The notes beneath the pieces were generated by a model. That model searched no databases. It saw nothing but the letters and a program-made list of their open reading frames with translations, and was not told the origin of the DNA. The position numbers and the translations under genes are program-made. This document shows positions 45,775-52,475 of a stretch of 64,000 nt of DNA, piece by piece. The DNA is from DASRFA01 sp035651755 (lineage in GTDB: Bacteria > Desulfobacterota > Binatia > UBA12015). Position 1 is the stretch's first letter, and every line of letters begins with the position of its first letter. Location: assembly GCA_035651755.1 (NCBI GenBank), contig DASRFA010000060.1:468407-532406 (forward strand), read 5' to 3'.

Positions 45775-47016
45775 TCAGGCTACCGCCTGCTGTGGCAGCG
45801 GTCCCGGATGCCGGCCGACCGAGAACAGCGTGTGCTGCTTCGGGCCGCCGGCGGCCGCCCACTCCCGTGCGGCGGCCAGCCGCCCCGCCACCGCGTCGGC
45901 GACCATCGCGTCGTCGGGGTGGGTCGGCGGGGCCTGGGAGGGATCGGCGACGCCGTGCTCGCGGTCGCCGGCGAGGTCCTCCGAGTCCCACCCTTTCCGC
46001 TTCAGCTTCTCGAGGAGCGTCGTGCGGTTCACCTGGAGGAGGCGGGCCGCCTCGCGCTTGCTGCCGCGGGCGATCTGGAGAGCCCGGCCGATCATCCGGC
46101 GCTCGAAGGTCTCGAGCTCGAGGTAGAAGTCGGTCCCTTCGGGGCCGAAGTCCCACGGCCAGATCGCGGCGCCGGGAGCGGATGCGGGCGCCCCGAGCGG
46201 CGCGAGCAGCGGCTGGCGGGAGAGCGGGGCGGGCAGGTCGTCGGCCCGAAGGACGCCCGCGGACTCGGTCAGCAGCACCGCGCGCTCCAGGACGTTTCGG
46301 AGCTCGCGCACGTTTCCCGGCCAGTCGTACGTCATCAGGGCTGCGGCCGCGTCCGGGGCGAGCTCGAACGGCGGGAAGCCCTTGGCCGCGAGCCGGCGAA
46401 GGAAGTGGCGGGCCAGGAGCGGCACGTCTTCCCGGCGCTCGCGCAGCGGGACGAGGTGGATCGGGATGACGTCGAGGCGATAGAGGAGGTCGCTCCGGAA
46501 GGACCCTTCGCGCGCGAGGCTCCGGAGGTCGCGATGCGTCGCCGCGAGAACGCGGGCGTCGACGCGTTGGCTCGTCGCGCACCCGACGGACTCGAACGTC
46601 CCATCCTCGAGGACCCGCAGCAGCTTCACCTGGAAGCGCGGGCTCATCTCGCCGATCTCGTCGAGGAAGATCGTGCCGCCGTGGGCGAGTCGGAATCGGC
46701 CGGTTCGGCTCGTGATCGCTCCCGTGAAGGCGCCCTTCACGTGGCCGAAGAGCTCGCTCTCGAGCAGCTCCTCCGGGATCGCTCCGCAATGCACGGGGAC
46801 GAGGTTGTCGGCGCGCCTGGGCGAGATGTCGTGCAGGGCGCGCGCCACGAGCTCCTTTCCGGTCCCGCTCTCGCCGGTGATGAGCACCGGCGCGGTCGAC
46901 GGTCCGACGCGACGGATCAGGTCGAAGACCCGCAGCATCGCCGGGTGCTCCCCGACGAGGCCCATGAAGCCCGGAAGGTCTGGATCGCGGTCTGCAAGCG
47001 AGGTGGCGTCGGTCAT
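45775..47016 (-). CDS. Sigma54-dependent transcriptional activator without receiver domain
   Basis: A 413-residue enhancer-binding protein. The AAA+ domain starts almost at the N-terminus: Walker A GESGTGKE (48-55), HVKGAFTGA (GAFTGA at 95-100), Walker B FLDEIGEM, and RREDVPLLARHFL. A Fis-type helix-turn-helix (RGSKREAARLLQVNRTTLLE) follows at about 315-340. There is an extra 70-residue Pro/Ala-rich tail. With no sensor domain it resembles PspF-like activators, normally controlled by a partner protein. GAGGAG precedes the ATG. Its own promoter has a -24/-12-like site. Confidence 0.92.
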   Translation of the reverse strand: MTDATSLADRDPDLPGFMGLVGEHPAMLRVFDLIRRVGPSTAPVLITGESGTGKELVARALHDISPRRADNLVPVHCGAIPEELLESELFGHVKGAFTGAITSRTGRFRLAHGGTIFLDEIGEMSPRFQVKLLRVLEDGTFESVGCATSQRVDARVLAATHRDLRSLAREGSFRSDLLYRLDVIPIHLVPLRERREDVPLLARHFLRRLAAKGFPPFELAPDAAAALMTYDWPGNVRELRNVLERAVLLTESAGVLRADDLPAPLSRQPLLAPLGAPASAPGAAIWPWDFGPEGTDFYLELETFERRMIGRALQIARGSKREAARLLQVNRTTLLEKLKRKGWDSEDLAGDREHGVADPSQAPPTHPDDAMVADAVAGRLAAAREWAAAGGPKQHTLFSVGRHPGPLPQQAVA

Positions 47017-47061
47017 CGGAATCTCCTCTTCTAGCGGTGCGAGCCCGGTTCGCGCGACCGG

Positions 47062-47077
47062 AGCAAGGACGACGCCA
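47062..47077 (-). promoter_or_regulatory. Sigma54-like promoter before the activator gene
   Basis: Minus strand TGGCGT, five bases, TTGCT: the invariant GG and GC have the right spacing and two of six -24 positions differ from consensus. It is 46 bases upstream of the activator ATG. It suggests that the activator may control its own expression. Confidence 0.5.
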
Positions 47078-47097
47078 TAGGCACGAGTACAGCGATC

Positions 47098-47106
47098 TGT
47101 GGATAA
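47098..47106 (+). other. Single perfect DnaA-box 9-mer
   Basis: TGTGGATAA, the reverse complement of the E. coli consensus TTATCCACA, in an AT-richer patch. No cluster of further boxes and no dnaA/dnaN nearby, so it is not an origin by itself; it may titrate or bind DnaA near phaR. Confidence 0.35.
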
Positions 47107-47216
47107 AAACCTCCGAAGTTCCGAGCATTTGGGTAGAACTACGCGGGCGGTATCGCACGCTGTGCCGAGAGCGGCCCACCGTCAAAATCTCGACGCTCGC
47201 GAACACTCTTGTACGC

Positions 47217-47236
47217 TGCGCACAATTCCGTGCGCA
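47217..47236. promoter_or_regulatory. Perfect inverted repeat between sigma54 activator and phaR
   Basis: TGCGCAC (47217-47223), six bases, GTGCGCA (47230-47236). It lies about 140 bases upstream of the -24 element of the activator gene and about 270 bases upstream of phaR. It could be an enhancer site or a PhaR operator, since PhaR proteins bind TGC-rich palindromes. Confidence 0.4.
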
Positions 47237-47501
47237 TCGGCTCGGCGACCGCCATGTCGTGGGAGGGTGCGGCCAGGTGGGTCGTCGGCCGCCGGTCGGC
47301 CTGCTTTCGGGCTCGTCGCCCCGTGGGTCGCCCCGCAGAGGCGCGCGGGGTCCCGCGCGCGCGCGGGCGCACCCGGAACGCACGCCGCGGCCGTTCGGCA
47401 AGTGCGCGATTCTCCGAGGCAACCGCGTCGAACCGGTCGATGTCGGATGCCCGCCCACCTACCTTGCCGACTCCGGAGGCGGGTGTTACCGACGATTGAC
47501 G

Positions 47502-48128
47502 ATGGCCCGTGTCGTTAAGAGGTACTCGAATCGGAAGCTGTACGACACGACCACCAGCCGTTACGTGGCGCTGGACGACATCGCCGCCATGGTACGAGCC
47601 GGCGAGGAGGTCGAGGTCACGGACAACGAGACCGGGACCGATCTCACGGCGGTGACCCTCGCGCAGATCATCCTCGAGGAGGAGCGGCGACGGTCGAGCT
47701 TCCTGTCTCTGTCGTTGCTGCGCGAGCTGGTCCGGTCGGGCGGCAGCACCCTCGCGGACGTCACGAACCGGAGCCTCGAGGCGCTCGGCGAGATGCGCGA
47801 GGCGGCCGGCCGCCGCGTGTCGGAGATGGTCTCCGAGAGCTCCGGTCGGCCGGCGATCTTCGACGAGATGCTGACGAGCTCGCGGCGCCGCATCGAGGAG
47901 CTCCAGCAGCGCGTCGACCAGGGCCTGAAGAGCTCCCTCGAGCGCCTGCGCAACGCGCCGGGCATCGGGGTCGATCTCGAGCGCATCGAGAGCGGCCTGC
48001 GCGATCTCGAGCTGCGCGTGAAGCGCCTCCTCGCGCGCGAGAATGGCACCGCCGAGTCGCCCGGAGACGGCGGCAACGCCGCCGGTTCCGACGCGGGCGA
48101 TCGCTCCTCGAACTCCGGCCACAGCTGA
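47502..48128 (+). CDS. phaR: Polyhydroxyalkanoate synthesis repressor PhaR
   Basis: A 208-residue regulator. The first 60 residues are the PHB/PHA accumulation DNA-binding domain: VVKRYSNRKLYDTTTSRYVAL and EVTDNETGTDLTAVTLAQII. The rest is helical with coiled-coil character and an acidic tail. PhaR represses phasin and PHA genes and is displaced by polymer granules. No pha synthase or phasin is in the window. The ATG at 47502 gives the standard N-terminus; no strong Shine-Dalgarno is seen. Its presence implies PHA metabolism in this organism. Confidence 0.92.
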   Translation: MARVVKRYSNRKLYDTTTSRYVALDDIAAMVRAGEEVEVTDNETGTDLTAVTLAQIILEEERRRSSFLSLSLLRELVRSGGSTLADVTNRSLEALGEMREAAGRRVSEMVSESSGRPAIFDEMLTSSRRRIEELQQRVDQGLKSSLERLRNAPGIGVDLERIESGLRDLELRVKRLLARENGTAESPGDGGNAAGSDAGDRSSNSGHS

Positions 48129-48176
48129 CGCCCGGCACCGATCGCGCGACCGTCCGCCGCACGGTTTCGCGTGCGC

Positions 48177-49013
48177 TCAGCGATTCAGGAAGACCGGGCA
48201 GGGCGCGTTCCGGAGCACGTATTCGGTCGTGCTCCCGAGGACCATCTCGATGATCCGCCCGTGGCCGTGAGCGCCCATGAACAGCAGGTCGTGGCCCCGG
48301 GCGCGGACTTCGGCCGGGATCCTTTCGTAGGCGTGGCCGGTGACGACGAACGTCGTCGTCTCGATCGCGTACGAGGAAAGGTAGCGGCGGGCCTGGTCGA
48401 CCGTTTTTTCGCCTTGCTCCGCTTCCCGGCAAACCGTCAGCACCGCGAGCGGAAGCGCGAGCTGGGCGCACACCTCGGCCGCGACGTGCATCGCGGAGCT
48501 GGCGCGCTCGCTCCCGTCGTAGGCGAGCAGCGGTGCCTGGATCTCGGAGAACTCGAGCGGCGTCACGAGGACAGGCTTCGGACACTGGCGCGTCACGCTC
48601 TCCGTCACGCCGCCGAGGAGGCCCGTCGAGAACCGCTGGTTGATGCCGCGATGCCCGATCACGACGAGATCCGCCTCGCGCGCGCGCTCGGAGATCTCGC
48701 TCGGGACGATGCCGATCTGGAGCGCCGTGTCGTGTCGGACGTTGGCCTCCCGGCACGCACTTGCGAACTCGTCGAGGATCGCCTTCCCGCGCTCGTGGAG
48801 GGCCTCGCGCATCTTCGAGGTGAAGTCGAGGTACGGCTCGAACCCGAGGGAGCCCGAGATGTCGTGGAAGAAGGAGCCTTCGATCGAGACGATGTCGACC
48901 ACGTGCAGGCCGGTCACCGTCGCCCCGAGGCGACCGGCGAGCCAGAGCGCATAGCGGAGGGCGGTGCGCGCGTGCTCGGAGCCGTCGACGCCGACGAGAA
49001 TGCTCTTGATCAT
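48177..49013 (-). CDS. Tandem-domain universal stress protein
   Basis: A 278-residue protein with two UspA domains. The first begins IKSILVGVDGSEHARTALRY. The second ends in FMGAHGHGRIIEMVLGSTTE, an ATP-binding-type G-x2-G-x9-G-S motif; the first domain's loop (GHRGINQRFSTGLLGGV) is a looser match. Tandem Usp proteins bind ATP and help stress survival. ATG at 49013. Divergent from the hypothetical gene at 49143 and convergent with phaR. Confidence 0.9.
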   Translation of the reverse strand: MIKSILVGVDGSEHARTALRYALWLAGRLGATVTGLHVVDIVSIEGSFFHDISGSLGFEPYLDFTSKMREALHERGKAILDEFASACREANVRHDTALQIGIVPSEISERAREADLVVIGHRGINQRFSTGLLGGVTESVTRQCPKPVLVTPLEFSEIQAPLLAYDGSERASSAMHVAAEVCAQLALPLAVLTVCREAEQGEKTVDQARRYLSSYAIETTTFVVTGHAYERIPAEVRARGHDLLFMGAHGHGRIIEMVLGSTTEYVLRNAPCPVFLNR

Positions 49014-49142
49014 CCGCGGAGTCCCCTTGCCGTCTTCGGCAGCGGCCGGATCCCGTTCGGGCGAGCCGTCGCGCCGCGAGTCCGGACGCTCGTGGCGGCC
49101 GGCCTTTACAAGGCGATGCGCGCCCGATACTAGCGCGACGCG

Positions 49143-49625
49143 ATGCCGCCGGGAAGCGAGGGACCGGGATCGCGCGCCCGCAGAGCGGCGCGTGCGCGCC
49201 GGACCGGCGCCGGCGCGCGCGTCCCGAAGAAGGAGGCGCGCCGGCACTCGCCCGCGCGGTCGCCTCGCCTCGAAGCGCTCGCGAAGGAGCTTTGCGAGCT
49301 CGCCGAGCGGGTCGGCATCCACGTCCGCCAGGAGCGGCTCCTGCGCGAGGTCGGCTACCACACGAAGAGCGGGCTCGTGTGGCTCGACGGGGCCGAGATC
49401 TTGTTGCTTGATCACGAGCTGGCGCCCGATCAGAAGGTGGAGCTCCTGACCGGCGTCCTCGGCGAGCGCGACCTCGCGGGGGTGGAGCTGTCCGACGACG
49501 CGCGCCAGGCGCTCGCCGCGCCCGCGCGCCGGCAGCGACCGCCCGCGCGCGCGCGGCGCGGAGACGCCGGCGAGAGCCCCGCCGAGGGCGACGCCGACGC
49601 GTCCGAGCGCACGACCGCGAGTTGA
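49143..49625 (+). CDS. Hypothetical protein upstream of fur
   Basis: A 160-residue protein. The ends are Arg/Pro/Ala low complexity, while the middle (LEALAKELCELAERVGIHVR, LLREVGYHTKSGLVWLDGAE, LLLDHELAPDQKVELLTGVL, LAGVELSDDARQAL) is a compact conserved-looking domain found, as I recall, as stand-alone uncharacterised proteins in deltaproteobacteria. No catalytic motif. It ends within the fur promoter region, 31 bases before the fur ATG, so it may be co-transcribed with fur. Confidence 0.6.
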   Translation: MPPGSEGPGSRARRAARARRTGAGARVPKKEARRHSPARSPRLEALAKELCELAERVGIHVRQERLLREVGYHTKSGLVWLDGAEILLLDHELAPDQKVELLTGVLGERDLAGVELSDDARQALAAPARRQRPPARARRGDAGESPAEGDADASERTTAS

Positions 49626-49650
49626 CAAAGATCCGGCACGACCTTAGGCG
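49622..49650 (+). promoter_or_regulatory. Possible sigma70 promoter for fur
   Basis: TTGACA (49622-49627), 17-base spacer, TAGGCG (49645-49650). The -35 is perfect and overlaps the stop of the preceding gene; the -10 is weak. Only 6 bases separate it from the fur ATG, which would imply a very short or leaderless transcript. Confidence 0.3.
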
Positions 49651-49656
49651 TCCCCC

Positions 49657-50151
49657 ATGCTGTCGCGCGCGGAGCGATTCGCCGCTTTCCGCCGGGCGCT
49701 GAAGGAGAAGGGTCTAAAGTCGACCGCACAGCGCGACGACATCGCGCACGTCTTCTTCGGAAGCCATCGCCACCTGAGCGTCGACGAGCTCTACCGCGAG
49801 GTGCGGAAGGTGAATCCGCGCGTCGGCTACGCCACCGTCTATCGCACCATCAAGCTGCTGAAGGAGTGCGGCCTCGCCGACGAGCAGCACTTCGCCGACG
49901 GCCAGACCCGCTACGAGAACGCCGAGCGCGGCGACCAGCACCACGACCACATCATCTGCGATCGCTGCGGCAAGATCGTCGAGTTCAGCGACGACGAGCT
50001 GGAGCGGCTGCAGGAGGACATCTCGACGCGCCTCGGCTTCGTGCTCGCCCGCCACCGCCTCGAGCTGTACGGCATCTGCCGCGAGTGCCGCGAAGGCGTG
50101 CGGCCGGGCGTGCCCGCCCGCGCCGAGAACGCGTCGCGCGGTCACTCTTGA
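49657..50151 (+). CDS. fur: Fur-family metal-dependent repressor
   Basis: A 164-residue Fur protein. N-terminal winged helix: LKSTAQRDDIAHVFFGSHRH and RVGYATVYRTIKLLKECGLA. Metal site: QHHDHIICDRCGKIVEF, and the second zinc pair CRECREG. The HHDH and CxxC pairs fit Fur more than Zur or PerR, though the metal cannot be settled by motif. It is directly coupled (TTGA) to an FMN-binding protein gene, and a palindromic Fur-like box lies before the porin 2.3 kb downstream. Confidence 0.9.
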   Translation: MLSRAERFAAFRRALKEKGLKSTAQRDDIAHVFFGSHRHLSVDELYREVRKVNPRVGYATVYRTIKLLKECGLADEQHFADGQTRYENAERGDQHHDHIICDRCGKIVEFSDDELERLQEDISTRLGFVLARHRLELYGICRECREGVRPGVPARAENASRGHS

Positions 50152-50810
50152 CGCGCGGAAGACGGCGCGGCGCGACCGCGCCGCGGCCGGCGCGCTTTGG
50201 CCGCGCGTCTGGCGCTGCGCTCGCGAGCCGGATCGCGATCGCGCTCGCCGTGCTCGCGCTCGCAGCCGCCGGGCCCGGACGGGCGGAGGAGGAGCAGCGC
50301 TTCTTGACGGTCGAGCAGGCGCCCGGCTCCGTGTTCCCGGACGCCGATGCCTTCGAGCGGCGCGACGTGCCGCTCACGCCGGAGCTTCGCACCGCGATCG
50401 AGAAGCGGCTCGGGTCGACGCGACCGTCGCTCTGGGAGGCCAGCTATGCGACCTTCACCGCGCGCCGCGGCGGGACGGCGATCGGCTACGCGGTCGTCGT
50501 CGAGGAGATCGGCAAGCACCGGCCGATCACGTCGATCGTCGGCGTGCGTCCCGACGGCCACGTGCAGGACGTCGCCGTGATGGTGTACCGCGAGGCGTAC
50601 GGCGGCGAGGTCCGGGAGCGTCGCTTCCTCGACCAGTATCCCGGGCGCGCGCCGGGCGAGCCGCTCGCGGGTCGCATCCGGAACGTCGCCGGCGCGACGC
50701 TCTCGGTCGAGGCGCTCAACCGGAGCGTGCAGAAGGGGATCGCGGTCGTCGAAGCCGTCTACCTGCACCCCGAGGCGCCGGTACCGCTCGGCGCGAGCGC
50801 GACGCCGTGA
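50148..50810 (+). CDS. Exported FMN-binding (RnfG/NqrC-type) protein
   Basis: A 220-residue protein: a signal/anchor helix (RIAIALAVLALAAAGPGRA) then a periplasmic FMN-binding domain. The flavinylation-type motif is NVAGATLSVEAL, with Thr184 as the candidate attachment residue, matching the SGAT motif family recognised by ApbE. The upstream GYAVVVEEIGKHRPITSIVG matches the domain's beta-sheet. It would carry covalently bound FMN and shuttle electrons. TTG start overlaps the fur stop (TTGA) and its stop overlaps the apbE start (GTGA). Confidence 0.85.
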   Translation: MTRGRRRGATAPRPARFGRASGAALASRIAIALAVLALAAAGPGRAEEEQRFLTVEQAPGSVFPDADAFERRDVPLTPELRTAIEKRLGSTRPSLWEASYATFTARRGGTAIGYAVVVEEIGKHRPITSIVGVRPDGHVQDVAVMVYREAYGGEVRERRFLDQYPGRAPGEPLAGRIRNVAGATLSVEALNRSVQKGIAVVEAVYLHPEAPVPLGASATP

Positions 50811-51844
50811 GAGGCCGCGCGCGGGGCGCGGCGGTTGCGGCTGCCGCCATCGCGGCGATCGCGACCGCGTGCGGCGCGAGCGCGACCGCCGCGATCTCGG
50901 ACACCGTCGGAGAGCTCCACTTCGCGATGGCGACGACCGTCTGGATCGCCGCGCGCGGCGATTCGGAGAGCGCGACGCGCGCCGCCGTGCGGTCCGCCTT
51001 CGCCGAGGTGCGGCGGCTCGAGGACATCGTGAGCACGTTCGACGCGGCGAGCGACGCGAGCCGGGTGAACCGCTCCGCGGGCGGCGACGCGGTCGCGGTC
51101 GCGGCCGAGCTCGCCGACCTCCTCGCGACGTCCCAGCGCTTGACGCGCGCGACCGACGGGGCGTTCTCGATTCTGGTCGGACCGCTCCTCGACGTGTGGC
51201 GCGCAGCCGAGGAGGCGGGGGGCGCGCCCGAGGAGAGTGCGCTCGCGCACGCACGCACGCTCGCCGATCCCGATCTGCTGGCGATCTCCGGCGCGCGGGT
51301 GGCGCTCCTTAGACCCGGCATGCGGATCGACCTCGGCGGCGTCGCGAAGGGCTTCGCGGCCGATCGCGCGCTCGCCGTGCTGCGCGCCGCCGGCGTCCGG
51401 GCGGCGATCGTGAACCTCGGCGGCTCGAGCATCGCCGCCTTCGGCGATGCGGGAGACCGCCTTCGGGGATGGCCGGTCGAGCTGCCCGGCGCGTCGCTCG
51501 CCGTCTTCCGGCTGCGCGACGCCGCCCTGTCGACCTCGTCGGCGCGCGGGCGCAGCCTCGCGGGCGAGGGATCGCGGCCGGGCCACATCGTCGACCCGAC
51601 GACCGGGCGGCTGCTCGAGCGCGCCGCCGTCGCGGTCGTGCTGCATCGCTCGGCGACGGATGCGGAGGCGCTTTCGAAGGCGCTCCTGCTGCGCGCGAGC
51701 GAGGCCGGCCCGATCCTCGCGGCCGCGGGCGCGGACGGCGTGCTCCTCCGGCCGGATGAGATCCCCGCGTGCTCCGAAGCCTTCCGCTCGGCGCTTGCGG
51801 ACTGTACGGTCCTCCCGCCCGCGGGCGCGGCGGCGCGCTCGTGA
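50807..51844 (+). CDS. apbE: FAD:protein FMN transferase ApbE
   Basis: A 345-residue exported flavin transferase that attaches FMN to Thr in SGAT-type motifs using FAD and Mg2+. Signatures: GMRIDLGGVAKGFAADRAL, AIVNLGGSS and HIVDPTTGRLLE; the C-terminus is complete. A signal or lipobox-like N-terminus ends in IATACGAS. GTG start is coupled to the FMN-binding gene. Its likely main substrate is that neighbour, giving a self-contained flavinylation pair. Confidence 0.93.
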   Translation: MRGRARGAAVAAAAIAAIATACGASATAAISDTVGELHFAMATTVWIAARGDSESATRAAVRSAFAEVRRLEDIVSTFDAASDASRVNRSAGGDAVAVAAELADLLATSQRLTRATDGAFSILVGPLLDVWRAAEEAGGAPEESALAHARTLADPDLLAISGARVALLRPGMRIDLGGVAKGFAADRALAVLRAAGVRAAIVNLGGSSIAAFGDAGDRLRGWPVELPGASLAVFRLRDAALSTSSARGRSLAGEGSRPGHIVDPTTGRLLERAAVAVVLHRSATDAEALSKALLLRASEAGPILAAAGADGVLLRPDEIPACSEAFRSALADCTVLPPAGAAARS

Positions 51845-51860
51845 TCGCCCGGCGAGCCCG

Positions 51861-52376
51861 ATGAAGCTCTTCAGCGCACCCGGATACCTGATCGCGAACT
51901 CGCGCAGCGAGGTGAAGCTCGTCTACACCGGCTTCCTCGCGTTCGCCGCGATCGGCCTCGCCACGATGGCGATGCTCGAAGTGGGCCGCATCGGGTTCTC
52001 CGTCGAAGGCGTCGCGACTCACTTCCGCGGCGGAGACTACGCCGGCGAGATGCGCTTTCCGCGCCCGTTCGGCGAGCTCGTCGAGCTGACGCACTTCCAC
52101 GCCTTCATCATGGGGACGGTCTACCTGGTCATCGGGCACCTCTTCGTCGCGACCGTCACGCCCGCCTGGCTGCGCTGGAGCGTCCTCGTCGGGACGCTCG
52201 CCGCGCTCCTGCTCGACGTCGCGGCCGTCTGGCTCGTCCGCTACGTCGCGGCCGGGTTCGCCGGGCTCCTGCTCGCGAGCTGGCTCGGCGAGTGGGTCGG
52301 CTTCACGGCGATGATCGCGGTCACGTTGCTGCAGATGTGGCGGCCCGCGCCGCCGTTCGACGACGAGGTCGACTGA
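51861..52376 (+). CDS. Four-helix membrane protein with conserved-looking His residues
   Basis: A 171-residue protein. Helices: FLAFAAIGLATMAML near 25-40, HAFIMGTVYLVIGHLFVATV near 82-101, LVGTLAALLLDVAAVWLV and LLLASWLGEWVGFTAMIAV. His residues in the second helix region (THFHAFIMG and VIGHLF) are placed as possible heme or metal ligands, which is an inference. A soluble loop lies between helices 1 and 2. ATG at 51861, 16 bases after apbE. Its position between a flavinylation pair and a porin suggests an inner-membrane quinone or electron-transfer role. Confidence 0.75.
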   Translation: MKLFSAPGYLIANSRSEVKLVYTGFLAFAAIGLATMAMLEVGRIGFSVEGVATHFRGGDYAGEMRFPRPFGELVELTHFHAFIMGTVYLVIGHLFVATVTPAWLRWSVLVGTLAALLLDVAAVWLVRYVAAGFAGLLLASWLGEWVGFTAMIAVTLLQMWRPAPPFDDEVD

Positions 52377-52401
52377 CGGCCCCGCGGGCAGGTGATCTCA
52401 G

Positions 52402-52418
52402 TTGAAATTGACTTTCAA
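52402..52418. promoter_or_regulatory. Palindromic Fur-box-like operator
   Basis: TTGAAATTGACTTTCAA: arms TTGAAA and TTTCAA around a 5-base centre, an almost perfect match to the TGAAAATnATTTTCA-type Fur palindrome. It stands out as an AT-rich island. It lies 70 bases before the porin start and 38 bases before the leader ORF, where a repressor would block transcription. Confidence 0.65.
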
Positions 52419-52439
52419 AATCAGCATGAGGTAGACCCG

Positions 52440-52475
52440 ATGGGCGCGCTCCAGCGCGCCGGGGGGACCTCATGA
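52440..52475 (+). CDS. 11-codon leader ORF coupled to the porin
   Basis: ATG at 52440 preceded by GAGGTAGA with proper spacing. It codes for 11 residues (MGALQRAGGTS) and its TGA overlaps the porin ATG in ATGA. A perfect 7-bp hairpin (GGCGCGC/GCGCGCC, 52443-52460) lies inside it, just before the porin's own G-rich ribosome site. A translation-coupling or attenuation leader is possible. Confidence 0.4.
   Translation: MGALQRAGGTS

Larger units (their letters stand above)
47078..47501. other. Long intergenic region upstream of phaR
   Basis: About 425 bases between the sigma54-like site and phaR. It has an AT-richer patch near 47096-47130, one perfect DnaA-type 9-mer, a perfect inverted repeat at 47217-47236, and a GC-rich stretch near 47330-47400. 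I see no RNA gene or reliable coding frame. Promoters for both flanking genes probably lie here. Confidence 0.45.

Noticed and set aside
47098..47106. Replication origin
   Set aside because: A single DnaA 9-mer, no AT-rich repeat cluster and no dnaA, dnaN or gidA nearby.
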